NCBI GenBank assembly: GCA_033439265.1
Contig: JAVTVX010000017.1
Coordinates: 1,831,001-1,895,000, forward strand
Length of the DNA stretch: 64,000 nt
Reading direction: 5' to 3'
DNA from: Dillenia suffruticosa
Taxonomy: Eukaryota > Streptophyta > Magnoliopsida > Dilleniales > Dilleniaceae
In this document: one piece after another, positions 40,190-51,397 of the stretch
Numbering within the stretch: position 1 is the stretch's first letter
Layout: each line of letters opens with the position of its first letter
Position numbers and translations under genes: made by a program
The notes under the pieces: generated by a model
The model's database searches: none
The model's input: only the letters and a program-made list of their open reading frames with translations
Told to the model about the DNA's origin: nothing

Positions 40190-40350
40190 ATACTTCTGGG
40201 ACCGCGTCAATTAGCGGATGAAAAGGTACTAGACCTAAGGTGACTACATCCAGGGCACCAGGGATGGGGACCGGAGTAAACATTTCCGTGAGAGGTAGGG
40301 CATACGGCATGATTTGTGGTAGAGGGGGTCTGCTTTCGTGCGGCCCTTGC
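40190..40350 (+). ncRNA. U1 snRNA-like gene, divergent variant or pseudogene
   Basis: The 161-nt length is that of plant U1. The 3' part matches U1 closely: Sm site GATTTGTGG within CATGATTTGTGGTAG, then stem-loop IV GGGGGTCTGCTTTCGTGCGG. Stem-loop II is kept as ATCC-(10-nt loop)-GGAT, but its loop AGGGCACCAG departs from the U1A-binding ATTGCAC. The U1-70K loop of stem I is also altered (GGATGAAAAG for GATCAYGAAG). The 5' end reads ATACTTCTGG, whereas canonical U1 starts ATACTTACCTGG; the two-base loss breaks the 5' splice-site recognition sequence. With a complete promoter it may be transcribed, but it would not recognise normal splice sites. Either a decaying copy or a variant with changed specificity. 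Confidence 0.75.
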
Positions 40351-41955
40351 AAGTCATCTTTAGGTCTGGTACAGGTTCCTCTGGTGTCCATGGTTATGTT
40401 TGAGGTTTTTGATGTGCGAGATAATTAATTTATTTGAGAGATTAATTTTTATTAGTGCTATGTTCATGCAAGGATTAAGGTTACGTAACGTCGAAGTAGT
40501 TCGTATCTTACGTAGAGAAAATAATAAATTGTTGATAAGTAGATTTAACGACTCTCGTAGGTAAAATTTGGTCCATCATCTTATTTTTGAGATTATAAGA
40601 ATAATGGAATTGTCATATGTTTGTTAACTGTTGCCCACACAAGCATAAAACCCCCATTGACAATTCTTATTTAAAAATCAATCATAAAATTATTATTTAT
40701 AGTTATTAAGATAAGATTTTTTTTTATCGGACATTTTACCTTTTTTTTTAATTAAATCTGCTTCTCTTGATTAATTAAAGTAGATAAATAGTAAAGTAAG
40801 AAAACAGTGCAGTTTTTACTTACCAATGCTTGATAAGCTAAGTAGAAAATTTTTTGAAAGAGTTTTACCATCGAGACTGTTATTCAAATGTCTTTTTTTT
40901 TTTTTTTAATTTAAAAATTAGAATTTACTATGATAACAGTAGATGAGTTTAACAAAAAAAATTTACATTTTTCCCAAGTAAATCTCTTTTTTTTTTGTTG
41001 TAATTTTATTTATTACACTATAAACAATAGTAGATCTTGACACTGCACTTCTTTCAAATTCATCAACTCTATTAAATTTTTTGATCAATTTTTCACGAGG
41101 CATATGCCTCTCTTGTCATCTCTTAATACTTAATCTCAATACTACTACCGAGAGTGATGTTTAGAATAAATATTTTTTTTGAACATATGCATGGTTGGTG
41201 CAGTGTTTCGTTAGTTTATATATATATAAAAAAATAATATTTTTATGTACCATCGTAATTATTTTTATGTTTCTTACATTTGATGGCATTTTGAATTAGC
41301 CTTTTAAGGTTTTGATGAAAAAGTAATGATTTTATGGTTGTTGAAGATTGGGGTGGTGGGTGCATTTTGTGATGGTGCTTTGTCAAATGAAAAATTATTA
41401 TTACCATGCTGAATGAAATGAATATTTTGTAATCAATTTTTGTAAGTAAAAAATTTCATTTAATTTTCTATAGGGTTTCATGCGGATAATAAAATATTCG
41501 TCGAAATAAGTAATTTTATCTAAACTCAAGATTAAAGGGTAGTTTATCCTAAAAATGAATTTTGATATAATCTAATGTTTATGTGGGTATTTTTGTGTGT
41601 TCCGATAATTTTCTGATATCATATTCGTGAAAGAATGAATGAAAATATCAATTAATACTAAAAACAACACCAGGAAAAGAATAATTTAAAGAGCAATTAT
41701 CCAAAGCTCAAGGGTATTATTATTTTCCTTTTCTTTTATTTAATATTTTTAAAATTCATAAAGAAAATTCATTTATCACGTAATTTTGAATCGAAAACTA
41801 TATTCAATTGAAAAAAATTATGAAATTTGGTAATAAATAATGAATTATTCATTATTGTTACCAAAAATAGAAAATGCTTGGCTAAAATTTTCAAAAATGA
41901 TAGCATGGCACAACTCATTTTTATCCCGCACTTAAACTCAAATCAAGTGATACTC
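40351..41955. other. Intergenic, AT-rich
   Basis: No gene recognised. No clear snRNA 3'-end box was found after the U1-like gene. The rest is AT-rich sequence with homopolymer runs. Confidence 0.45.
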
Positions 41956-41967
41956 GATGATGATAAC

Positions 41968-42014
<47 letters not shown>

Positions 42015-42130
42015 GTCCCCATAGCCAGCTCAGCTCTTCTCTCTCCTTCTTCCCCTTTTTTTAGAGGATTTTTATATTTTGTTTTTTCTGGGTTTCGTTT
42101 GAGAAACAAAAGCCGTTACTGGTGGGGGCT

Positions 42131-42183
<53 letters not shown>

Positions 42184-42314
42184 TGATGATGATGATGAGT
42201 CCCCATAGCCAGCTCAGCTCTTCTCTCTCCTTCTTCCCCTTTTTTTAGAGGATTTTTATATTTTGTTTTTTCTGGGTTTCGTTTGAGAAACAAAAGCTGT
42301 TACTGGTGGGGGCT
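41956..42314 (+). repeat. Tandem duplication of 184 bp with (GAT)n tracts
   Basis: A unit made of a (GAT)n tract (41956-42012) and unique sequence from GAGTCCCC to GGTGGGGGCT (42013-42130) is repeated at 42131-42314 with an offset of exactly 184 bp. Over the unique part I see a single difference (AGCCGTT versus AGCTGTT), so it is recent. It lies 330-690 bp before the EF-hand/TPR ATG, in its promoter or leader. Confidence 0.9.
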
Positions 42315-42641
42315 ACCCACAGAGACAGCAACACAACCAAAAACGATGAACAAAATTCAAAAAAAAAAAAGGGATAGAGAGAGAAAGAGAAAGAGGGGGA
42401 AAAGAGAGCGATAAGGATGATCATCACTACCGCCATTATCTCTTTGTCTTCTTTTTCCTTGTTTCCTCATGATCCTATGAGACAAAACCATTCTCCTTAA
42501 CCTCAATCTCTGTGAATTTGAGAACGCCGGGCCCTTTCTTCAATCTCAAACCTTGACCCAGAAAACCCAAATTCCATAATCAAAACTTTTTTCTCTCCTC
42601 TCTCTCTCTCTGTGCGGAAACCCTGTAAAAAATTTCCAAAA

Positions 42642-45053
42642 ATGGCGACCAGAGGGAGTAGATCAGAGAAGGTGAAGAGAATATTCCACCAATTCGACAC
42701 AAACAAAGATGGAGGACTCAACAGAGAGGAAATGGCAGCTCTGGTTGTCGCCGTAAACCCTAGAGTCAAATTCAGCGACGAACAGATCAACGCAATCCTC
42801 GACGAGGTTTTCAGAACCTACGGCGCATTCATCGACGGCGAAAAGGGTCTCACGTTTGACGGTTTGTTGAGAACCTACGACGATGGAGCCGGTGACGTGG
42901 ACCGCGATTTCGACGCACTCGGACTCGAACTCAATTTAGATTCCGGCAAAGGAATTTCATTGGCTTCCGAAGCAGCTTCGTCGTCGTCGATTTCCGACAA
43001 CAGGGTTTTGGAGCCGCAAAAGAAGCAGTGGACGGCGGCGTGGGCGGCGTCGCCGAACCACGGCATCGTGTTCGATGACACGTGGAAAATCGTGGACGAT
43101 TTGGAGACTTTGGTGAAGAGATTGAAGGCAAAGCAAATAAAAGATGGGAAAATGAAAGGGGAGAATTACGATGCATATTCGGATCCGGGTTGGTCGAGAG
43201 AATTGGGTCCGTCGATGGAGATATCGGAGACGAAACGGGTCGTGTGGGACGAGACGGGCCAGGATTATGCAATGTTTGTGAAGGAATTGGGAAATCTGAG
43301 GACTAGGGCAGATGGGGCTTGGTCAAGAGAGGAAGCATTTGATGTTCATATGGCAATAGGTAGGGTTTTATATGAACATCAATTGTTTAAAGAGGCTTTG
43401 GTTAGTTTTAAAAGAGCATGTGAATTACAACCTGTAGATGTAAGGCCTCATTTTCGGGCCGGTAATTGTTTGTATGCTCTTGGGAGACACAGTGAGGCTA
43501 AGGGAGAGTTCACTCTGGCTCTGGAAGCTGCTGAAAATGGTGGCAATCAATGGGGTTATTTGCTTCCTCAAATTCATGTGAATTTGGGGATTGCCCTTGA
43601 AGCTGAAGGTATGGTTATTAATGCTTGTGAGCATTATAGAGAGGCTGCAATTCTCTGTCCCACGCATTTTAAGGCTTTGAAGCTTCTGGGTAGTGCTCTT
43701 TTTGGGGTAGGAGAGTATAAGGCCGCTGTTAAGGCATTGGAAGAGGCTATTTTCTTGAAAGCAGATTATGCTGATGCGCATTGTGATATGGCATCAGCTT
43801 TGCACGCAATTGGGGATGACGACAAGGCGGTTCAGGTGTTCCAGCAGGCTCTTGATTTGAAGCCTGGTCATGTTGATGCTCTGTATAACATGGGTGGCCT
43901 TTATATGGAGATGGGTCGGTATCAGAGGGCTTCTGAGATGTATACTCGGGTTTTGGCTGTGTCACCAAATCATTGGAGGGCGCAGCTTAATAAGGCCGTT
44001 GCTTTGTTGGGGGCCGGAGAGACTGAGGAAGCTAAGAAAGCGCTGAAGGAAGCTTTGAAAATCACTAACCGGGTTGAATTGCACGATGCAATTAGTCATT
44101 TGAAGCAATTGCAGAGGAAGAGGATCAAAACTAATGGGGTTGTCCATGGGGAAGGTGCTTTTATCATTGTGGAGACCTCCAAGTTCAAGAGAGTCGATGA
44201 CAGGACCTCGTTGAGGCAGGAACTGTCAATTGCTCTAGAAATCAGGGCTTTCCAGAGGGTTACTAGGTTGACACGCTGTGATGTGGAGCTTCTCAAGAAG
44301 GAAATGTTTAATGATTTTCCGGTATCCTATTCTGGCAGCGGTGCTCCTGAGAAATCCATACGTAAGGCGGCGCTGGAGATTGTTCTTCGTAAATTTCTTA
44401 ACTTTTTGAAGCCTGATACTTTTCAGGGAGCAGTGAAAGCAATAAATGAAAAAATTATAATGTTTTTGGACGAGTCAGGCCCTTGCAGGGTTGATTTGGG
44501 CATGTTTTTTGCTGTTCTTGCCCCCATATGTGGCGGTTCCCCAGAAAAGCGAAAACGAGTTGCCTATGATGCTTTATTGTGGCGACCTGTAAGTGAGGGT
44601 TTTAGTCAGATTAGGAAAGCCGATGCTCTTCACTACATAAAATCATTGAGGGCCATCTATATTCCTACGCAGGGAGTCCGAGAAATGATGGAACTGCAAG
44701 AAGAAACAGATGATTCTATGGTTTCTTTCTCGGAGTTTGTTGTTATGTTTGATGATCTGGATTGGGGTTTTGGTATCATGTCCAGCCTGGTGAAGCTTGA
44801 ATCTGGAGATAGAACCAGACATGGGAACTATGCATGCTCAGTTTGCCGGTATCCCATTATCGGTTCCCGCTTCAAGGAGATGAAATCCCATTTCAGCTTG
44901 TGTTATCAGTGCTATAGTGAAGGAAAAGTGCCTCCTAGCTTCAAGCAGGAGGAATATAGATTCAAAGAATACGCAAACGAGGCTGAGGCTATGAAAGATA
45001 AGTGCACGTGGTTTTCCTTGAGTTCTAGGTCATTTTCCTACACGGATTCATAG
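42642..45053 (+). CDS. Calcium-binding EF-hand / TPR protein (At1g05150-like), intronless
   Basis: One uninterrupted frame of 803 residues, close to the about 808 of Arabidopsis At1g05150. A canonical EF-hand loop is at residues 19-30 (DTNKDGGLNREE), with a weaker helix-loop-helix after it. A run of tetratricopeptide repeats covers roughly 230-480 (for example ALYNMGGLYMEMGRYQRASE and AHCDMASALHAIGDDDKAVQ). The C-terminus has a C-x2-C ... C-x2-C motif (CSVCRYPI ... CYQCYSEG, near residue 731), probably a zinc-binding ZZ-like fold. The role is not settled; the layout suggests a Ca2+-responsive scaffold. The start is the ATG giving MATRGSRSEKVKRIF, which places the EF-hand as in homologues. The leader contains CT-rich repeats. 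Confidence 0.93.
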   Translation: MATRGSRSEKVKRIFHQFDTNKDGGLNREEMAALVVAVNPRVKFSDEQINAILDEVFRTYGAFIDGEKGLTFDGLLRTYDDGAGDVDRDFDALGLELNLDSGKGISLASEAASSSSISDNRVLEPQKKQWTAAWAASPNHGIVFDDTWKIVDDLETLVKRLKAKQIKDGKMKGENYDAYSDPGWSRELGPSMEISETKRVVWDETGQDYAMFVKELGNLRTRADGAWSREEAFDVHMAIGRVLYEHQLFKEALVSFKRACELQPVDVRPHFRAGNCLYALGRHSEAKGEFTLALEAAENGGNQWGYLLPQIHVNLGIALEAEGMVINACEHYREAAILCPTHFKALKLLGSALFGVGEYKAAVKALEEAIFLKADYADAHCDMASALHAIGDDDKAVQVFQQALDLKPGHVDALYNMGGLYMEMGRYQRASEMYTRVLAVSPNHWRAQLNKAVALLGAGETEEAKKALKEALKITNRVELHDAISHLKQLQRKRIKTNGVVHGEGAFIIVETSKFKRVDDRTSLRQELSIALEIRAFQRVTRLTRCDVELLKKEMFNDFPVSYSGSGAPEKSIRKAALEIVLRKFLNFLKPDTFQGAVKAINEKIIMFLDESGPCRVDLGMFFAVLAPICGGSPEKRKRVAYDALLWRPVSEGFSQIRKADALHYIKSLRAIYIPTQGVREMMELQEETDDSMVSFSEFVVMFDDLDWGFGIMSSLVKLESGDRTRHGNYACSVCRYPIIGSRFKEMKSHFSLCYQCYSEGKVPPSFKQEEYRFKEYANEAEAMKDKCTWFSLSSRSFSYTDS

Positions 45054-46187
45054 CTAGCTTGTTTTTTAAGTTTTGTTTGATTAGGATTAACTTGTAAAAT
45101 TCCATAATTTTGTTCTAGCTGTTCAGTGTGCGCATTGTGTTCAGTGGCATCTTTATGATGCGCTTGTACAATAAGTATGTGATGGCATTGATTATATATT
45201 CTCTCTCTTTATTCAAAATAGCTTTGTAGAGTGGGTTTTCTTTTCTTCCACTTGCTCCAGATGGTGAATATAATTACTCTTTTTTGTGGATAGTAGCTCG
45301 GATTTCATGTCAAATGTTTCTTCTAAAACCTTTTGTAGCGTTGATTGGAATAAGTATATCGAGAGAGAATCTTTGAATTCCCCAGAGGGAATGCAAGGGT
45401 AATGATCGAAAGGGATTGTAATCATTTACAACCAGTGGTTCTTGTAGGGTAGGAGAGAGAAAAGGGAAAGTTTCACCAAGAAGGGATGATCCTTAGCTTA
45501 ACAGTGTAAAATAATTCAAGTAGGGTCGTCTTGTTTAGTGTCCAGTTCCGTGCCACCACCAACTTTGAAGAAATGAAAAGGCCAAAGAGCAAAAACAGGG
45601 AAAACCCCCATCTGCACATACAACTTGGCAAACAAATTTTTTGCGCGGCGGTTGGTAGGCTGGTGTATGTGTCCATAATAATTGCCAAGCGGAACAACAC
45701 AAAAGAAAAATATAGGGATGGAGTTGGAGTAAATTATAAGGTCAGAATGATTCCCTTTTGCCCTCTTTTCTTTTCCCTGTAAGATATGCATGATTTTCCC
45801 CCGTTAATACGGTTGTTTACATTAAGGTTTTTTTGCAACCAACAAAAGTTATAAACACTACAAAACCCTGATTGTTATTCATGGTTACAAAGAAAATATG
45901 ATTGTTAATCATATTGGCTATGCACGCACAAGTTGTGACGGTACAGCCAAGCCATACATTGCGGTTGCGTTGCGTGAGAAAAAATGGATTATCAGTTTCA
46001 TCGGGCATTGCTTCTTAACAATACTGTACCATGTCATAATTCATCAACAATGGATGAACGCTACACTTATTTTCCGTAATTGAAAATATTGTTGTAATCA
46101 TAAATATCAAGTAGCAAATAGCAAATTAATTGCAAAGCATAGACAAGTGTCTTTGGTTGTAAAAAATTGAAGGCACACAGAACGACT
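45054..46187. other. Intergenic region
   Basis: The first 200 bases are probably 3' UTR of the EF-hand/TPR gene. Beyond that no gene or repeat is recognised. Confidence 0.45.
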
Positions 46188-46550
46188 ATGCCAACGGCAA
46201 TTCTTAAGTCAGTAATGCACATGCTATGCATGACAGCAACTACAACGATAATCGTCATGGTGGTGACAGCAATGGCTAGATCGGCAACAGAGTCTGCATC
46301 ATCAGCAGCCAAGTTGCATATGCCATCACCACAATCTGAACCTCTTGCATTCCATTTTCACCCAGATAAGGTTGAGGTCAAGGAAGTGGAAGACGAGAGA
46401 AGTTCTAGCGCTGAACCAGCAATAACTGAACAAGAAGAAGACTATGGGGGTTGGAACCCTTCGCCTTATTATTCTTGGGGAGGGGATGCAGCTCCTGTTC
46501 CGCATTCAGAGGTATTCAGTTCTTCTCTTCAAGAAAGAAATGATAAATGA
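46188..46550 (+). CDS. Candidate small secreted protein, 120 aa (unrecognised)
   Basis: The frame starting MPTAILKSVMHMLCM has a hydrophobic segment (TTTIIVMVVTAMARS) suited to a signal peptide, then a short variable stretch, an acidic block (VEVKEVEDE ... EQEEDYGG) and a Trp/Pro/Tyr-rich tail (GGWNPSPYYSWGGDAAPVPH). I do not recognise the family. The acidic residues before DYGG followed by a Pro-rich segment resemble precursors of tyrosine-sulfated plant signalling peptides; this is inference. No intron is needed. It is isolated between the EF-hand/TPR and LTV1 genes, and a chance frame cannot be excluded. Confidence 0.4.
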   Translation: MPTAILKSVMHMLCMTATTTIIVMVVTAMARSATESASSAAKLHMPSPQSEPLAFHFHPDKVEVKEVEDERSSSAEPAITEQEEDYGGWNPSPYYSWGGDAAPVPHSEVFSSSLQERNDK

Positions 46551-48218
46551 AGCCTTTTCCGTGTAACAGAGAGAGAGGCGCTACCAAATGCATCTTCATA
46601 ATATACTTACTAGGTTTCCCAATACGCTTGCAAACAATGCGTGCATCAACTTGTCTATAATGTACTTGTATCTGTCACGAATCACAGCGTAGCTGCAGGA
46701 GTTTCAAGTTCATGCTACAGCTGTAAGAATAGAATTTACAGGCCTATCAAGAATTAAGTATTTGGCTGCCCATGCTCTGACTAGTAAAAGAACTGTGACT
46801 CCTAAGACCTAGTCAAGGGCAGATCTTACAAAGACCTCTTACAGGATATGTGAAACAGGCTATGCATAATAATAAGCAAAATTTCCCAGGTGTTTTTCAA
46901 CAGTCTAAACTGATGTAAAGATCAAGCAGAGAAGTGCAGAGAAAGGGAGGCATAAATGCATTTAGTCAGGTCAAAATCTGCTAGAGAATTGTAACTTGTA
47001 AATTTATAAACCCATCAAAGAATAGTGACATACACAATCGAAGTGGGTAAAAAACTAGACTTATATTTATTTGTTCAGCCTTAACCCATCAGCAAACAAC
47101 CAAACAAATTAAAAGCAAGTTACATTTCACGTCTCATGTCAAAATTGCATGTCCAAATGAAAACACAGCAGTACTCTCACATTGTGTGTGGCATCCCGCA
47201 CGGTATGTCTCTCATTTTAAGTTACAGATCTCGCAGTGACCCCACAAAAAACATGAGATCTGTTATGTACCAAACTCTAGGCTGAAGATGGATAGCCCGA
47301 GCCTGATGCGATGAGCTTTGTCAACAAAATGACAAAAAGTAGGAAATCCCTACATCGTCCCTAATGAAGCTCGATGACAGTAGTTGCAATGGTTGATTGT
47401 CTTGCCGGAAGTTGGACAGCAGAAGATACTTTCATGACTTTGGAAACTGTCTTAAGCAGCATTATGGCACTGACCTAAACAAAGATTCAAGAAACAATAA
47501 CTTCAGTTGCCAACTTTAATTCAATTAATTTGTAGTGTAGCAGGTACAGAGAAAACTCACCAAAGATGCACTGATGTCCCAATAGACTACGCGAAAACAA
47601 AAGGGTAAAGCACAGGCTTTTCATACCACCTAAATGGATCTCTTTTCTAAATATGAACTCGAAGTCATGGGTAATCAGGACACCTAAGGGGGAAAAGACA
47701 GCTAATTGCTTGCTTCGGGTGGATCAAATCAAGCATACAGCCTATTATTACTGATCTTGCACTAATAGCCCTTGAATCCCAGCATACCATGTGCAGGTGT
47801 TTTTTTTTCAATCGAGCCATGACCCCTCTTTAGTTAGAAGCATATCTTGTTGTAATCAAATGTACAGTAATATATATATATATATATACACCCAGCTAAA
47901 GACTAGACTCAAGCAAAGCAATATGATTATGCATCAAAATGTCTATCACACTGTGTAAACATATAGTTCCAAGAATGTGAAAAGAAAGAAATCCCAGAAT
48001 AACCACCAGGGCTGCTTCCTCAGAAGTACCTCTCTGTTCTTTTTTTTTTTTTTTTAATTTTTCAAGGAGAGAAGGAAATGAAACTAACATTTCATATGGA
48101 ACTCCAAGCAAAAACAATGGTGAGGGAGATTGTGTTACAAAAACCTAGGCAAGTAGACAGGAACCAGAGAGAAAAGTTGTCCACCCAAAAAAACAACAAA
48201 TTTACTCACCAAGAAAAG
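46551..48218. other. Intergenic region and LTV1 3' UTR
   Basis: No gene recognised. The part next to 48218 is probably LTV1 3' UTR on the minus strand. A short (TA)n run lies at about 47870-47887. Confidence 0.4.
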
Positions 48219-50662
48219 CTACATAAGGTGTATGGAAGTTGGACCAGAAATGGCAACAGCTCTCTGAGCACGCTGGGTTTCACACTTATATAGCCCTTTC
48301 ATCTCTTTTTTTGCACGCCGTGCCTCACGTCTTTCCTCCTTTACTGCAGCCTGGGAACAAGGAACATAGCAGCAGGATCATAGCATATGCAATTTGCATC
48401 AAATTTTATATAACTACAGCACCAGAAGAAGGTATTTTCATATGTGTAATTAACAAGAACCAGTATGGCAATTTCCATGGGTTATTACATAAAGAGATGG
48501 TGAATTTCACAACTCAGATTAGAATTGTAATTCTAAATAATCTAGGCAGGCATTCATTTATAGTCACATATAAACACAGTCAAGGGCAAGAGATAACTAA
48601 GCACCTTTCTTTCCTTTTTCTCTTCCTTGGACCCCTGCTGCCCATGTTGTCTTCTCTTTGGCTGCTCAGTTCTTAAGCTAATCACCCCTTTTTCCTTCTC
48701 TTTCACCAATTTTCTGCTTTGAGGCAAAAAATCCACCGGAAGTTTCTCCTTCCCTCGAAGAGTAATCACATGACCAGGGCCACTACTCAAGACTTTGGAG
48801 ACCGTTTTGGACAACTTGTTCCTTCTAGCACTCTCTGGAGTTCCAATTTTACCAGGGTGATTATCCAGATTAGAGTATGTTGAAACTATAGTTTCACAAT
48901 CCCAAACTTCAGATTCATCACTGGTTTCTTGTACAAAAATCATATCCTTATCATCATGGCTCTCATTTTCATACTTTTCAGCATATTCCACGCAACGGCG
49001 TATCACATCAGCAGCAGTGCCTAGTAGCTCTTTATCCTTTGGACCCTCATTTCCTCTTAATATATCTCCAGGAACCTGGTATTTCCCATCAAGTTCCAAA
49101 TCATCTAATTGATGGTCCTTTAGGGCATCTTTGAGTTTCTCTTCAGAGGATCTATCTCCTTCATTGAAAGCATCATACTCATCAGCAGTATCAGTTCCAT
49201 ACTCTTGCAATTCAAGCTGTGACAAAGAAACATGTAAGACATTAAAAGTCAACATAATGGCATAGTGATGACACTACCTACAAAAAAGATGTGAACAAGA
49301 TGAAAGTGGTTATATGTGAAGTCATTGTCATGACTTCAGTTACTCATAGTGTGGTGATTGCAGCCATGATCTAGCATCCTTCTTTCGCTATTTTTTATAA
49401 CGGGGAGACAGGGAAGGGAAAAATCGAATAAAAATTTAGCTCTCACCCATTCCACTGCAAAAGTGGAGTGATCTGAAGGGAAAGCTTATATTTCTTTTTC
49501 TTCTTCCTTCACTAAAAAGAACAGTTTTCTCTCTTATCACTTCTTTTAACCAAGATGACTAAACAGAACCAATGCCACACCATTTAAAGCAAATGATTCA
49601 ACATTATTAAATAAAGAATCCACAAAGCAGAGGTTAAATTAACAAGCAACCCACCATATCAAACTGCTCATCTAGAAGACGTCGAACACGTGGCCTCTCA
49701 CCAGGATGGTCACATCCAGCTTCAGCCGTGTGTATTCCAAATGCATCAACTTCTTGATCCACAATGCTATCTGTGCAGCCAAGATCAGATATCCAAACCC
49801 CATTTTCAGCCACATCCAAATTCTCAACCGATTTCAACTTCTCATCTACATCTAAATCATCCTCTTCATCAGCAAGGTTGGCCTGGACAACAAAATTCTC
49901 ATCCAATTCATCAACATCTGAACCAAAACGGGACAAATCACTGTCATCCAGCATGGCAGCAACTTCAGGATCAACCACTTTCTGAATTCTAACCCCAACA
50001 GTCCTCGATGCAACACCATACATAGACTTCTCATTTGGATCAATGTCCACTCCATGAACTCGTACATTCGAAGCATCATAAGCCTGTAAAACCACAATCG
50101 TAATGAACCCATAATTGAATATATAAGCCTATAAAAGCACAATCAACAAAATTTCGCATACCCTTAAATACAAATCCATGATTAAATCAATACCAAACGA
50201 AAGAATTCACAGAAATTTACTTACCTTAACGTCTTGAGGAACATCAAGCTTAGCTTTAGAATTATGATAATAATTCGAACCACCGCCTGCATTCTTAATC
50301 TCTCGAAGATGCCGAAGATAATTATATCCATCATCAGGAAACCCTAGTTCCAGAATCTCTTTCCTCACATTGTCCGGCAACGGCCCCGACGAGCGACCTC
50401 CAAAAACAGAGCCGTTTTGATCATCTTCGACATCTTCGGGTGCGTCGGCGAAGATCAAATTGGGGTCTCCAGCGTCGTCGTCGTAAACAGTGTCGTTTTC
50501 GTCGCCGAAGCCGAAGAGAGAGACAGGGTTATTGTCAACGCGGACGAAAACTCGGTCGCTTGATGGACCTTGGGAGGAAGATGGATCGGAGGAATCTCTG
50601 GCGAGTAGCTGAAACGTTGCCGACTTTTTCTTGTCGATGAATTTCTTCTTCTGCTTCCCCAT
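48219..50662 (-). CDS. LTV1: LTV1 homolog, 40S ribosomal subunit biogenesis factor
   Basis: Four exons, 50662-50225, 50083-49655, 49216-48605 and 48350-48219, each a whole number of codons, give 536 residues. The protein has the family's N-terminus (MGKQKKKFIDKKKSATFQLL), the motif LPDNVRKEILELGFPDDGYN followed by LRHLREI, an acidic centre, and the conserved basic C-terminus (RREARRAKKEMKGLYK ... GPTSIHLM). In yeast and animals LTV1 binds the pre-40S head in nucleus and cytoplasm, helps place uS3 and is released after CK1 phosphorylation; plant LTV1 is expected to do the same. Telo-box motifs upstream fit a ribosome-biogenesis gene. Homology is full length with no breaks. Confidence 0.93.
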
Positions 50663-50683
50663 CTCTCTGAAACGTGAAGCTCC

Positions 50684-50900
50684 TTAGGGTTTCAAGATGA
50701 TTTTGAGAGAGGATTCTGATGATTGGAGTTGAGTTTCTGCGACGACTGAGAATGGAAGCCGTAGCATATAAACCCTAGTTGTCGAGGCATTCCATTCCAT
50801 CGAAGTTCAAAATAAAAATGGATTAAACAAAATGAAAAATAAAATAGTAAAATAAAAAATAAAAACTTAGGACTTCCGTTGCCGGGGCATATAAACCCTA
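50684..50900 (-). promoter_or_regulatory. Telo-box motifs and direct repeat upstream of LTV1
   Basis: A perfect telo box (AAACCCTAA on the minus strand) lies at 50684-50692, 22 bp before the LTV1 ATG. AAACCCTA also occurs on the plus strand at 50770-50777 and 50893-50900, within a direct repeat of about 28 bp (about 50764-50791 and 50886-50913). Telo boxes are enriched in promoters and leaders of plant ribosomal and translation-related genes. Confidence 0.5.
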
Positions 50901-50913
50901 GTTGTCGAGGCAT

Positions 50914-51397
50914 TTACGAACCTTCTGTCTCTTGCAAAAAGCATCGTCCTTCCTGTTGGGACACTATATATGCACCCAATTTTGTCGATGTGCATCCTTC
51001 TTATTTATTTATTTATTTATTTTTTTGCCTCTTTATGATCAAATAATTTTAATATATTCTTATTTTTCCCACAAAAGTCATGTAATGCTTTTAATACCTC
51101 ATTTAATAAACGGATGGAGGGAGTCAAATTTAATTTGACGATCAATATTAAAAAATTTTAAATTTTAAATTTGGGTAATTTTATAATTTTTTTTTTTAAA
51201 AAAAAAATATATATATATAACTCATTTGGTCTGCGTAATCTGACTTAAAAATTAATATATTATATGATTTATGTAATAGCATAACACCGCATATGGTGTA
51301 ACCCGCAACATTTTAAAAAAAAAGGTGGATTTAAAAATGTACAAAAACCTCAAAAATTATGAAGTTAACCATTCTAGATTTATTTATTTTTTTAATG
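50914..51397. other. Intergenic, AT-rich
   Basis: No gene recognised; short TTTA and AT runs. Confidence 0.4.

Noticed and set aside
40182-40391. Minus-strand 69-codon frame opposite the U1-like gene
   Set aside because: It is the antisense of an RNA gene with its own promoter; the frame has no family similarity.
41827-42109. Frames rich in Asp or His at the (GAT)n tract, both strands
   Set aside because: Products of translating a microsatellite, with no other coding sign.
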